From positions 1 through 8,665 of the forward strand of contig JAGRHB010000065.1 of NCBI GenBank assembly GCA_020445245.1: a DNA stretch of 8,665 bases, written 5' to 3'. The notes below the pieces were generated by a model. The model did not search any database. It was not told the origin of the DNA and saw only the letters and a program-made list of their open reading frames with translations. Positions 1-6,919 of this stretch are shown one piece after another. The translations under genes were made by a program, and so were the position numbers. Positions within the stretch are counted from its first letter, which is position 1, and each line of letters begins with the position of its first letter. The stretch is from Gammaproteobacteria bacterium (lineage in GTDB: Bacteria; Pseudomonadota; Gammaproteobacteria; Chromatiales; Sedimenticolaceae).

Positions 1-240
1 CGCGTGCACCTGCTCGGGCGGAATCTGGTACTCGCCATTGCTCACGTTGACCGGCACCGGCTGTCCGAGCTCGCCCAACGCCTTCTGGCCGATCTGCTGC
101 GTCGAGTCCGCGGGCATGATGTAGCTGCCCTTCGGAATGTCGGTCTTGATGCTGTCCGACGTGCCGTTGCCCGGACCTTTGATCTTCTTGCCTTGCGGCG
201 CCTTTTCCTGGGGCTTGGCGCCCGGCTTGAATCCGTACAT
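1..240 (-). CDS. GTSDS/GEY-IP motif phage protein, N-terminal part (cut by left edge)
   Basis: The frame opens at ATG 240-238 and is still open at base 1, so the visible 80 residues are an N-terminal fragment. It starts MYGFKPGAKPQEK, continues through a Lys/Pro/Gly-rich stretch and then GPGNGTSDSIKTDIPKGSYI (residues 22-41) and VSNGEYQIPPEQVHA (residues 66-80). The pattern RGPG-GTSDS followed by a GEY-x-IPA segment is one I recognise from many phage structural proteins, where it often sits near the C-terminus of tape-measure or late virion proteins. Here it is close to the N-terminus and the GEY/IP segment occurs twice (GSYIMPA and GEYQIPP). The start is supported by GAGG six bases upstream of the ATG. 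The gene begins 14 bases after the T-tract of the terminator that closes the upstream operon, so it needs read-through or its own promoter; I see no convincing promoter. Function is unknown; a virion role is inferred. Confidence 0.75.
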   Translation of the reverse strand, partial: MYGFKPGAKPQEKAPQGKKIKGPGNGTSDSIKTDIPKGSYIMPADSTQQIGQKALGELGQPVPVNVSNGEYQIPPEQVHA

Positions 241-254
241 GGTGGCCCTCGATG

Positions 255-294
255 AAAAACGGCTCGAACTGGCCGGATGTTCCGGTTCGAGCCG
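255..294 (-). terminator. Intrinsic (Rho-independent) terminator closing the structural operon
   Basis: On the minus strand a perfect 10-bp inverted repeat, CGGCTCGAAC and GTTCGAGCCG (bases 294-285 and 269-260), flanks a 15-base loop that can itself pair CCGG with CCGG. Five T residues (bases 259-255) follow the stem directly. The stem lies 26 bases past the stop of the 345-residue gene and just ahead of the next ATG at 240. The T-tract exists only in the minus-strand reading, so it terminates leftward transcription. Transcription of the gene at 1-240 is therefore predicted to be reduced relative to the genes before it. Confidence 0.85.
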
Positions 295-320
295 CGAGCG
301 GGCCAGCCCTACAGGGGGCG

Positions 321-1358
321 TCAATCCGTCTCGCCTACCGCAGACACCCCGGCCGAAGCGTGAACCGCGTTATACATCGCGGAAGCCATGTCGCCAAGCG
401 CGCGGATCTCCTGCTGATAGCTATCCGCGGTCAATTTCTCCGCGTCGCGGTTCAGTCCCGTAATTGCTACGGTCCCATCGAGCTCCTTGCCGAACATCCG
501 TACCACCTCTGACAGCAACGTCTGGTGCGTTTCGAGGTTCAGCCGAACGTGCTCCTGCGCGAATTTCTGAACCTCTAGCCCTTTGCTTACGATCTCCAGT
601 TGCAGCGCCTGCTCGTTCTCCCGAATAGCAAGATAGTTGCGAAGGAAGTCACCCAGAGTCGAGACTGCATCACGATGCACCGAGACCATGCGCTCCAAAC
701 CAAAACGCATGTTCTCCACCGTCGTGTCGAAGCGTTTAATCGCTACATCACGCGAGTGCTGAGCGATCTTCACCTGGGCATCCATCTCGGAAAGACGCAT
801 CGCGTGCGCTGCCGCCCCCGGCGGCATAGGGAATCCACGAGCCGCGAAGGCCGCCAGCAAATCTGCGCGGCTGCGGGCGGCGTCTTCAAGTACCCGCGCC
901 CGGTCTCGCTGCCAAATGGCGCTCTCAACCGACGGCGCAACCAACCCCCCCGAAATTAGCTGGTTTGCGGTGCTGATAGCGCTCTCGATCACGCCGTCTG
1001 TTGGAAAATACTTCCCGAAGAAGGCGTCCACTGCGGACATGACATCCTGTTCCGCAGCGCCCTTTTTAGAGTCCAGCTCACCCGGTAGACCCGCGATCCG
1101 TTTCCGCAGCACCGCAGAAGCATCCAGTAACTTGCTTGCTTCCGTCTGCGCGGGTTTCGCCAGCCGGTTGAAATAGTCAGTCGCTCGATTCGGAACGCTT
1201 TGAATGTCCCTGATATACGCATTGTTGGTGCGAAGAACCTCCCGCAAGAACTCATCAAGCGCGTTTACCCGGCTCTGCATCTCGGCTAACATTGAGTCGC
1301 CATTTTCCATTGCTCTTGCAAGAATCAAATCTACAAAAGCCGAAGCGTTAACCGCCAT
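321..1358 (-). CDS. Alpha-helical phage virion-associated protein (345 aa)
   Basis: The start ATG at 1358 has AAGGA seven bases upstream and lies two bases after the TAA of the preceding gene, so coupled translation is likely. The protein is rich in Ala, Glu, Arg, Leu and Lys, has a single Trp (W149), and is predicted by eye to be helical almost throughout. Long amphipathic stretches lie at residues 20-95, 145-175 and 190-290. A central segment, WQRDRARVLEDAARSRADLL followed by AARGFPMPPG (149-181) and then SRDVAIKRFDTTVENMRFGL (202-221), matches a pattern I recall from uncharacterised proteins in phage tail and late regions, where a W-x-R-x-R segment precedes an RGF-x-(M/L)PPG turn. There is no signal peptide and no Cys. 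Its biochemical role is unknown. The helical build would suit an internal virion, tail-needle or tape-measure-like partner, but that is inference. It is the last gene before the terminator at 255-294. Confidence 0.85.
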   Translation of the reverse strand: MAVNASAFVDLILARAMENGDSMLAEMQSRVNALDEFLREVLRTNNAYIRDIQSVPNRATDYFNRLAKPAQTEASKLLDASAVLRKRIAGLPGELDSKKGAAEQDVMSAVDAFFGKYFPTDGVIESAISTANQLISGGLVAPSVESAIWQRDRARVLEDAARSRADLLAAFAARGFPMPPGAAAHAMRLSEMDAQVKIAQHSRDVAIKRFDTTVENMRFGLERMVSVHRDAVSTLGDFLRNYLAIRENEQALQLEIVSKGLEVQKFAQEHVRLNLETHQTLLSEVVRMFGKELDGTVAITGLNRDAEKLTADSYQQEIRALGDMASAMYNAVHASAGVSAVGETD

Positions 1359-1360
1359 GA

Positions 1361-3214
1361 TTAGATCCTTCTTTTTGTCGTCAGGACAGCGAATTCGACG
1401 CTGGACAGCTCGAAATCATCACCGTCTTGGTTGTATAACTCGAATTCAAGCTGATTCAGGCGCAGCCCGCGTCCAGTATCGAATCGCTGAGTCTGCATGT
1501 ACTCGCTAGAGTCTCGCGCCACGTAGTCGTATTCAGCACCGTCGGCAATCACCTTGAGCACAAGCTTTCCGGTGCTGCTCACGCCAACATAAGCGTTCGT
1601 GATCCGCTTGAGCGCCGACGTGCCGAAGTCTTGCTTGCCAAAGCTGGCCATTGCGCGGATCGGGTCTCCGTCATCGGTATCACCCTCAAGTTCGTAAACG
1701 CCGTCCGCCCTGCAGCCGAAATAGTGACCGTCGATCTCTGCGAAGCTGTTGAAGTCGAAAGCCTCATATCTGCTCGTCGCGCCAGTATCGACATTTACAA
1801 CCCACACGTCGGACGGCGATCCCAGCATCCCGTACAGCGCCGTGGAGGTCGCCGTCGAGATAATTTCGAGCGCGACGTAATTCGCTGCCGCGAATGGAGT
1901 ATCGACCGATGCTGACGAAAACACCTCCAGATAAGACCTGTAGTCGAAAGCTATCAGACTGGCAGCGGTCATCGAGGAGGTGAAGGTCAGCACCAACACG
2001 CCGGCCGGCTCCATTTCACTGCGGACATGCGACCCTGAGAACATCACGATCAGGCTGCGCTCGGCGTCGTCCAGTTCGCGGCCATAGCCATGCATAGGCT
2101 CGAATGCCGCGCTCACGGCCCCGTACGGCCTATCGGACGCGATCCCAAGTAGCGGTTCGAACTGCGAAGTGCTGCCACCAATCGTCCCGCTAAGCCCAGA
2201 TCCGACGCCTGTAAGCAAGGGGAGCACCCCGTCGCAGATAGCCAGACTCGGGCGCAGGGCTTCAGCCGCGCCGAGCCCCTCCAAGGGCTGCAGGGTGCAT
2301 ATCGCGCCCCCGTAAGCGTAATCACCCCCCATCGCGCGCATGGGTTCGAATACGCCGACGCTGCGACGAATTTCGCTCCCCCCGCCCGCCATTGGGTGAA
2401 GCGACAGCGCGGCGTAGCAATATGGCGCGTCAGATCCTGCCGCCTGCAACGGCTCAAACGATGCGATCCCGCTGGACAATGGCACTATCGATGGGTCATA
2501 GACGGAATCCCCTCCGGTGTAGAGGGCGGCATCCAGAAACATCGGAGCGGCGTCGTTGTTGGACTGCCAGACTTGAGCCCCATCGATGAAGTAGGTGACC
2601 TTGCCGTTTGCGCGCTCGACCCGAAACTCCGCGCCGCTCGCAAACGGACCCACCGTGGCTTGTTCAGCACCATCCTCCAGCACCTTGGCGATGCCGTGAC
2701 TCAGGTAGAATGCGAATTTGATATCTGCGTATCCGGTGACGCTGTATCGAGTGTTGAGCCCGACTACCGCGCCCGTCACCGTTCGATCTGCCTTGAAAGT
2801 CGCCCGCACGCCGCCTGGGAATTCCGCGCGCGAGCGCCCCCGCGCGTTCCACCCTAGATTGAACTCCTGCTCCACCTTGGATGCAAGCGCCGGCACTGCA
2901 GGTTGCGCTGGAATACCGGGGTCGCCTGGAATCGTCTGCTGACTCGTCACCTTCGCGCACGCATACTCGTAGGCGCTGTCCCCTCTTGATTCCCCCGACG
3001 GCACCCATACCGCTCGGTCTGAATATCCACCCTTCTCGTTCTTGACGAATGACCCGCTCTGCTCTGAGCTATTGATCGGCCGATACCCACACGCGGTCTC
3101 CGTGACGGTCACGGTGCGCGCTGGCGTGCCCGGACGCCCCGGCCGGGCAGGGATGCCGGGTGTGCCAGGGATGTAGGTCTGCTTGATCGTCTTCGTCAGC
3201 ACGTTCGCGGCCAT
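1361..3214 (-). CDS. Mosaic phage tail/appendage protein: collagen-like motifs, lectin-like domain, FEPL repeats (617 aa)
   Basis: ATG 3214-3212 shares one base with the TGA of the preceding gene (TGATG) and has GGGAG eight bases upstream, which fixes the start. Visible regions in order: two Pro/Gly motifs of the form IPG-x-PGIPA-x-P (residues 15-25 and 95-105), the first extended into a short collagen-like run; a Tyr/Gly-rich segment between them with two Cys (C42, C86); a beta-sandwich of probable concanavalin/LamG-like fold (about 115-240, with VTYFIDGAQVWQS and ALYTGGDSVYDP typical of such jelly rolls); seven degenerate FEP(L/M) repeats spaced 17-22 residues (253-380); and a C-terminal region (about 410-617) with FNSFAEIDGHYFG, DGVYELEGDTDDGDP and the ending DFELSSVEFAVLTTKRRI. 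The repeat segment SDRPYG and the C-terminal domain match patterns I recall from large phage virion proteins. A structural or adhesive tail-tip role is inferred from this build; no catalytic residues are evident. Confidence 0.85.
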   Translation of the reverse strand: MAANVLTKTIKQTYIPGTPGIPARPGRPGTPARTVTVTETACGYRPINSSEQSGSFVKNEKGGYSDRAVWVPSGESRGDSAYEYACAKVTSQQTIPGDPGIPAQPAVPALASKVEQEFNLGWNARGRSRAEFPGGVRATFKADRTVTGAVVGLNTRYSVTGYADIKFAFYLSHGIAKVLEDGAEQATVGPFASGAEFRVERANGKVTYFIDGAQVWQSNNDAAPMFLDAALYTGGDSVYDPSIVPLSSGIASFEPLQAAGSDAPYCYAALSLHPMAGGGSEIRRSVGVFEPMRAMGGDYAYGGAICTLQPLEGLGAAEALRPSLAICDGVLPLLTGVGSGLSGTIGGSTSQFEPLLGIASDRPYGAVSAAFEPMHGYGRELDDAERSLIVMFSGSHVRSEMEPAGVLVLTFTSSMTAASLIAFDYRSYLEVFSSASVDTPFAAANYVALEIISTATSTALYGMLGSPSDVWVVNVDTGATSRYEAFDFNSFAEIDGHYFGCRADGVYELEGDTDDGDPIRAMASFGKQDFGTSALKRITNAYVGVSSTGKLVLKVIADGAEYDYVARDSSEYMQTQRFDTGRGLRLNQLEFELYNQDGDDFELSSVEFAVLTTKRRI

Positions 3215-4863
3215 CACGACTGCTCCCAAGGTTTGGAGATGCGTTCATCTGCGAGCCACGGCGCGCCCGGCTCCAGCGGTGCGGGGATGTCGTTCTTTCT
3301 CAGCCAGGACACCACGCTGTAGTTCTGCATCGAGTTGTGGTAATACTGGTTCTCGTACTGGTCCTGGTAGGTCTCAGGGGGCGGCGGCGCGGTGCTGGAG
3401 ATAGTCGTCATCGGATACCAGTTGTCTCCCAGGTCCTCGCTCTTGTAGATCCGGTATGCGCTTTTCCCATCCACCTCACCGTAGGCGGGGACGCACAGTG
3501 TGCTGTCGTTGATTGCGAATAGCGCCGTGCTGACTCGGTGCGCATCGAAAGGCAGATCCTTGATTGCGTGGACTGCGCCGTCCTCGCGGAAGATGAGGAT
3601 CGCGGTGTTGCCGACGGGGTTGTCGCTTACCCGTCGCACGATGGAAAACACCACGTACGGGCCTACGTTTACTCCGCCGCCCGGAAGGCACGGAAAGGGC
3701 ATCTCGATGTCGCTGCCGCGCGAGAATCCATCGCTATCCGAGCCCGTGAAAACAGCGATGCGCTTTTGCAACTCGGGGTCTTCCACCGGGAAAAGCCTTT
3801 CATTTGTCGCAAACTCCCAGTCGTACAGCTCCGCTCGCGAAAGCACAATTACGCGCCCGTTCGCAAGAACGCGGCCTTGCAAACTGGAAACTCCATATTG
3901 TGTGCGACCATTCTCGTGAAACTCATAACTTCCGCTGTTGTCCCATTCTTCAATAGGGAACGGATCAGGCCGTGCAAAGTCAAATAGCTGACCCGCGCCA
4001 ATTTGTTGAAAATCCCCGTCAGGCGTAAAGCGCAGCAATACCGATAGATTTGGGTCTGCATTGTCGTTGTAATAGCTCACCCCAGGGTACTGCACGGCCG
4101 GCTTTTTATACACGTACGCAGGAAGGGCTATCAGCAGCCAAGACGCGCAATACGCGACCAGGTGCGGCGCTCCGTGACACCACCCCTCTCCGAACCCAAA
4201 GCCGACCGTATGAATCGTGTCGAATTTGTCAAACGAATATTGAAAGACACCATAGGAATCTCGCCGCGCACCATCATTCTCCGCCATCCGGTTGATAATC
4301 ACCATCGCAGGCCGATAACCGGACGCAGCAGAGCGGCCTATCGTGCCTGTGAAGAAAAAAGTTTGATACTCAACCGCTGTACCTGGAAAAGAATAGGTCT
4401 GCTTTAGAGATTTTCCGTAGCGCGTCAGGTGGATCTTTGCCGCATAGCCCGCTTCGCGCATCCCGATCCCTGACAAAGAGCCGGAGTACGTCTCGACATT
4501 GAACCCCTTGCCCCACCCGGTCGGGATGATCGACACGTCGAACACCCTGTTCCCAAGGTAGCCAGAGCCTTGTGTTTCATCAATCGGCGGCCCGCGCCAC
4601 TCGCCTCGGCTCTGAAATGTACGTTGAAACGATCGTGTCCCACGAATCGTGTAGTTCGTCGGGTCATCTGCATTCTCATAGCCAAGGCAATAGATCCCGT
4701 CTTCCCCGCCCTGGAACACTTCGCTGTTGCTGCGGCCCATTTTGTTCGCAACAACTCCGTCTGCAGTAACGGCAGACAGCCACGGTGCGCCATTCTTTTT
4801 TAATGCACGCACCAGCGATTCGCCAACAGGCGAAGGGCCGTTTCGGAGCTTAGGGTATTTCAT
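3214..4863 (-). CDS. Unrecognised phage virion protein with a C-terminal Asp box (549 aa)
   Basis: The reading frame is open further upstream, but ATG 4863 (MKYPKLRNGPSP) is the likely start because it gives a short 14-base overlap with the end of the preceding gene. There is no strong SD sequence, which suggests translational coupling. I do not recognise the family. The protein is rich in Gly, Tyr, Asp, Phe and Trp with alternating beta-like segments. RIYKSEDLGDNWYPM (471-485) carries a good Asp-box (S-x-D-x-G-x-x-W), as in BNR/sialidase-type propellers and in the preceding gene. The tail holds PPPP (493-496), a Tyr/Gln/Asn-rich stretch (499-516) and a second copy of GAPWL (533-537), first seen at 26-30. 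A hydrophobic run at 234-252 is more likely a buried core than a membrane segment. The gene is visibly more AT-rich than its flanks. Position and composition suggest a tail-appendage or receptor-binding protein; this is inference. Confidence 0.8.
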   Translation of the reverse strand: MKYPKLRNGPSPVGESLVRALKKNGAPWLSAVTADGVVANKMGRSNSEVFQGGEDGIYCLGYENADDPTNYTIRGTRSFQRTFQSRGEWRGPPIDETQGSGYLGNRVFDVSIIPTGWGKGFNVETYSGSLSGIGMREAGYAAKIHLTRYGKSLKQTYSFPGTAVEYQTFFFTGTIGRSAASGYRPAMVIINRMAENDGARRDSYGVFQYSFDKFDTIHTVGFGFGEGWCHGAPHLVAYCASWLLIALPAYVYKKPAVQYPGVSYYNDNADPNLSVLLRFTPDGDFQQIGAGQLFDFARPDPFPIEEWDNSGSYEFHENGRTQYGVSSLQGRVLANGRVIVLSRAELYDWEFATNERLFPVEDPELQKRIAVFTGSDSDGFSRGSDIEMPFPCLPGGGVNVGPYVVFSIVRRVSDNPVGNTAILIFREDGAVHAIKDLPFDAHRVSTALFAINDSTLCVPAYGEVDGKSAYRIYKSEDLGDNWYPMTTISSTAPPPPETYQDQYENQYYHNSMQNYSVVSWLRKNDIPAPLEPGAPWLADERISKPWEQS

Positions 4864-5950
4864 ACGTAAGGTTAAATCCGGTCCAGAAATCAAGCACGGG
4901 CTCTGGCACTGGATCGCCCCCATAGTTGATCGTTAGGAGACCTGAATATGACGCCTGCGTAAAAAACACGCCACCTTCGTACTCAAACGCCGATTTACTG
5001 CTGAAATACTGGATAGCAAAGAACTTGTTCTCTTGTACGACGTAGTACATGCCTGTAAAAGTTGTGGACTGCTGGTCAGGAGAAAGACGCACATAGGATG
5101 GCCCTGTTATGAAGATGCCGTTCGGTACTTCCACAATGGCTGTGGCTACTTTCCATGGCACCATTCCGCCTGGAGGGTAGCCGCCGCCGAGGCTCGTAGG
5201 ATCCATTTGAGCATCGGTATGCACGACCCAGGTATCCGCGTCAGGCGACGAAGCCACGTAGCCGGTCGTTTCGTTTGCATTGATGATGAAGAACTTCGAG
5301 AACGCCGGAGACCAAAGCGCATTGCCTATTGCGTAATCTCCGTAGGCAGTGTCTGCGAGTGTCAGGTAAAAAGTGGTGCCGTCCGAACTCGCATAGTGCG
5401 AACTCCCGGCAGCGACCAGCCACTTGGTCGCGCCATAGGCGACCCCTCTGACGTGGCCAGATAGCGTGGTGGTTTCCCATGTCACCATGTCGGTGGTGCG
5501 AACTACGGTCCCGTCGCTATTCCGAACGTAGAAATACCCGTTGGCAACGTGCCGGTCGCTCACCAATCGAATATCCGTGATGGTCTGATTCGGGACGTAA
5601 CTGGACGTAGATTCGTGCAGCAGCGTGAAAGTCAGGCCGTCATCCGTGCTCTGATACAGCCGTCGATTCGCGCCAATCTCCGCCATCACGAAGAAGACCC
5701 CATCGATACAGATTGCTCGAACCGGCGTGTCCGGGCCGGTCCCTACTAGGGGATTGCTTATCTCGGCGACACCACCAAAGTCCTGGACCGACAGCCAGAT
5801 TTCGGCGTCTGTTGATCTCAGCACAAATCCGGTATCACAGGCGATGATCGTCCCTGTGACATCGTTACGGCAGGCGTGCAGCACATAGGAAGACGCCCCC
5901 GGCGCGTGATCGACAACCTTGCTGAAGCTGTAGTCGCTCCACTCCGACAC
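4850..5950 (-). CDS. Asp-box (BNR-like) beta-propeller phage protein (366 aa)
   Basis: Six Asp-box-like turns of the form (S/T)-x-D-...-(W/F) are visible: STDAEIW (46-52), STDDGLTF (101-108), TTDMVTW (152-158), SSDGTTF (188-194), SPDADTW (235-241) and SPDQQSTTF (290-298). Their spacing of roughly 36-55 residues fits one per blade of a six- or seven-bladed propeller of the sialidase/BNR type. No sialidase arginine triad or FRIP motif is evident, so binding or scaffolding is more likely than sialidase activity. Two GTG codons could start the protein. The one at 5950 has GGAGG eight bases upstream; the one at 5956 has the same GGAGG only two bases away, too close. I therefore use 5950 (VSEWSDYSF). 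The preceding gene stops 15 bases before this start. The C-terminal 14 bases overlap the next gene. Probable virion appendage component; exact role unknown. Confidence 0.85.
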   Translation of the reverse strand: MSEWSDYSFSKVVDHAPGASSYVLHACRNDVTGTIIACDTGFVLRSTDAEIWLSVQDFGGVAEISNPLVGTGPDTPVRAICIDGVFFVMAEIGANRRLYQSTDDGLTFTLLHESTSSYVPNQTITDIRLVSDRHVANGYFYVRNSDGTVVRTTDMVTWETTTLSGHVRGVAYGATKWLVAAGSSHYASSDGTTFYLTLADTAYGDYAIGNALWSPAFSKFFIINANETTGYVASSPDADTWVVHTDAQMDPTSLGGGYPPGGMVPWKVATAIVEVPNGIFITGPSYVRLSPDQQSTTFTGMYYVVQENKFFAIQYFSSKSAFEYEGGVFFTQASYSGLLTINYGGDPVPEPVLDFWTGFNLTYEIP

Positions 5951-5958
5951 AATCACAT

Positions 5959-5963
5959 CCTCC
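5959..5963 (-). promoter_or_regulatory. Shine-Dalgarno GGAGG that decides between two GTG starts
   Basis: On the minus strand GGAGG is followed by ATGTGATTGTG. The spacing is two bases to the first GTG (5956) and eight to the second (5950), which favours the second. An ATG at 5958 is immediately followed by TGA and cannot be used. Confidence 0.7.
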
Positions 5964-5965
5964 GA

Positions 5966-6409
5966 TTACAACGTCGGCCACGCGATCGAGTAGTAGTCGA
6001 TCGTTTGCGTCGCTCCCGCCGTCAGCGTGTTGCTCGACAGGTTGAGGTCCGCGCCCGCAACGCCGACGGTGCCTTGAATCCGATAGGCGGTCGTGCTCTC
6101 CGTGCCGTCATCCGCACTGGTGACGTGGCGATACCAAGTCGGCGTTCCGGTGTTGGAGTTGACGCCGCTCCATACCTGGGCCGGAGCTTTGGACAGCACC
6201 CCGTTTGCGGCTGCCGTGTCGAAGTTGACGCCCGTCTCGGTCGAGTCGAGCGAGACGGTGCACAGCAGCGTTGCGCTGCCGATGGCTGCATCCGCCGTTG
6301 CAGGGACTGGCCCGCTGTAGATTTTGATCTTGCCGCCATCCATCAAGCTCTTTACGGACCCGGTGCTCAGTGCGCCGTTGCGCAGGCCGGTGGAAACCTT
6401 AATAGCCAT
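5966..6409 (-). CDS. Small beta-rich phage virion protein (147 aa)
   Basis: ATG 6409 (MAIKVSTGLRNGAL) has AAGGAG eight bases upstream, and that SD sits in the 12-base gap after the preceding stop. The protein is Ser/Thr/Gly/Ala-rich with few charged residues. It contains KIKIYSGPVPATADAAIGSA (27-46) followed by TLLCTVSL, and later TWYRHV (90-95), TAYRIQGTVGVAGADLNLSS (106-125) and a closing GATQTIDYYSIAWPTL. This arrangement (ST-GLRN start, K-I-x-IYSG-x-PATAD, then a GTVG-x-(S/A)GADL-x-L segment) matches a family of small uncharacterised phage proteins encoded in structural modules. An immunoglobulin-like or beta-sandwich fold is likely. It may decorate or connect parts of the virion, but no function can be assigned from sequence. 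It sits between two other small or beta-rich virion genes in the same operon. Confidence 0.85.
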   Translation of the reverse strand: MAIKVSTGLRNGALSTGSVKSLMDGGKIKIYSGPVPATADAAIGSATLLCTVSLDSTETGVNFDTAAANGVLSKAPAQVWSGVNSNTGTPTWYRHVTSADDGTESTTAYRIQGTVGVAGADLNLSSNTLTAGATQTIDYYSIAWPTL

Positions 6410-6421
6410 TTTTGATGCTCC

Positions 6422-6919
6422 TTACGAAGGGATGATTTCGAGACCGGCGGCAACGGACACCACGTCACCAGCCTCGAAAGAACGAGGGGACGGCATGCGA
6501 ACGGCAGAGAGCAATACACCAAGCGGGCTTGCCTTGGAGGGGTTCGAGGCGATAAATCCGCCGCGCACTGTCGTAGCGGCATTGATCGTAAATTCCGCCT
6601 CATTGCCTGCGTTACTCAGGACGCCCGAGGTGGCGGGCGATGGCGCGAACGTGGGACGATTCCCGTCATACGTGATGACTTCGCCAGCCACGGCCGGAAA
6701 CGTTGCTGCAACATCCGCCGTCTGCGGCGTATGGTCATTGCCGTACAGGCCGATGTGCCAGCTCGTGACCGGCGCGGACAGCGCCGCGAGCACGTCAAGC
6801 ATGTGGTCGACGCCTTCATACGGCATCAGGTTTTTCACGGTCCATTCATCGAGCACGCGGCCATCGCGCATGTGCCGAAAGTGGTAGGTGAAGCCCATGG
6901 GTAGTATCGAGTGAATCAC
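6422..6919 (-). CDS. Small phage virion protein (165 aa, GTG start)
   Basis: The start chosen is GTG 6919, which overlaps the TGA of the preceding gene by four bases (GTGA) and has AAGGAG eight bases upstream at 6928-6933. A later ATG at 6898 (MGFTYHF) lacks such support, and the open frame upstream of 6919 is only the shadow of the preceding gene. The protein begins VIHSILPMGFTYHFRHMRDG, followed by KNLMPYEGVDHMLDVLAA (39-56) and WHIGLYGNDHTPQTADVAAT (64-83), then EVITYDGNRPTF, and ends with beta-rich segments (FTINAATTVRGGFIAS, GDVVSVAAGLEI). The arrangement N-L-(M/V)-P-x-EG-x-(N/D)HML-D followed by W-x-(I/V)GLY-x-N-x-x-TP is one I recognise from small uncharacterised phage structural proteins. 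It pairs naturally with the 147-residue protein encoded just downstream. Precise role unknown. Confidence 0.85.
   Translation of the reverse strand: MIHSILPMGFTYHFRHMRDGRVLDEWTVKNLMPYEGVDHMLDVLAALSAPVTSWHIGLYGNDHTPQTADVAATFPAVAGEVITYDGNRPTFAPSPATSGVLSNAGNEAEFTINAATTVRGGFIASNPSKASPLGVLLSAVRMPSPRSFEAGDVVSVAAGLEIIPS

Noticed and set aside
4108..4164. Hydrophobic 19-residue run (residues 234-252 of the 549-residue protein) as a membrane segment
   Set aside because: It contains His, Cys, Ser and Trp, is isolated in a soluble-looking beta-rich virion protein, and is better explained as a buried core.
4864..4923. Upstream extension of the 549-residue protein (20 more codons)
   Set aside because: It would overlap the preceding gene by 74 bases, with a low-complexity shadow sequence; ATG 4863 leaves a short coupled overlap.
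5876..6415. A 179-codon plus-strand frame, and another at 6324-6887
   Set aside because: Both are antisense to the 147- and 165-residue virion genes, lack an SD or neighbours on that strand, and show only shadow composition.
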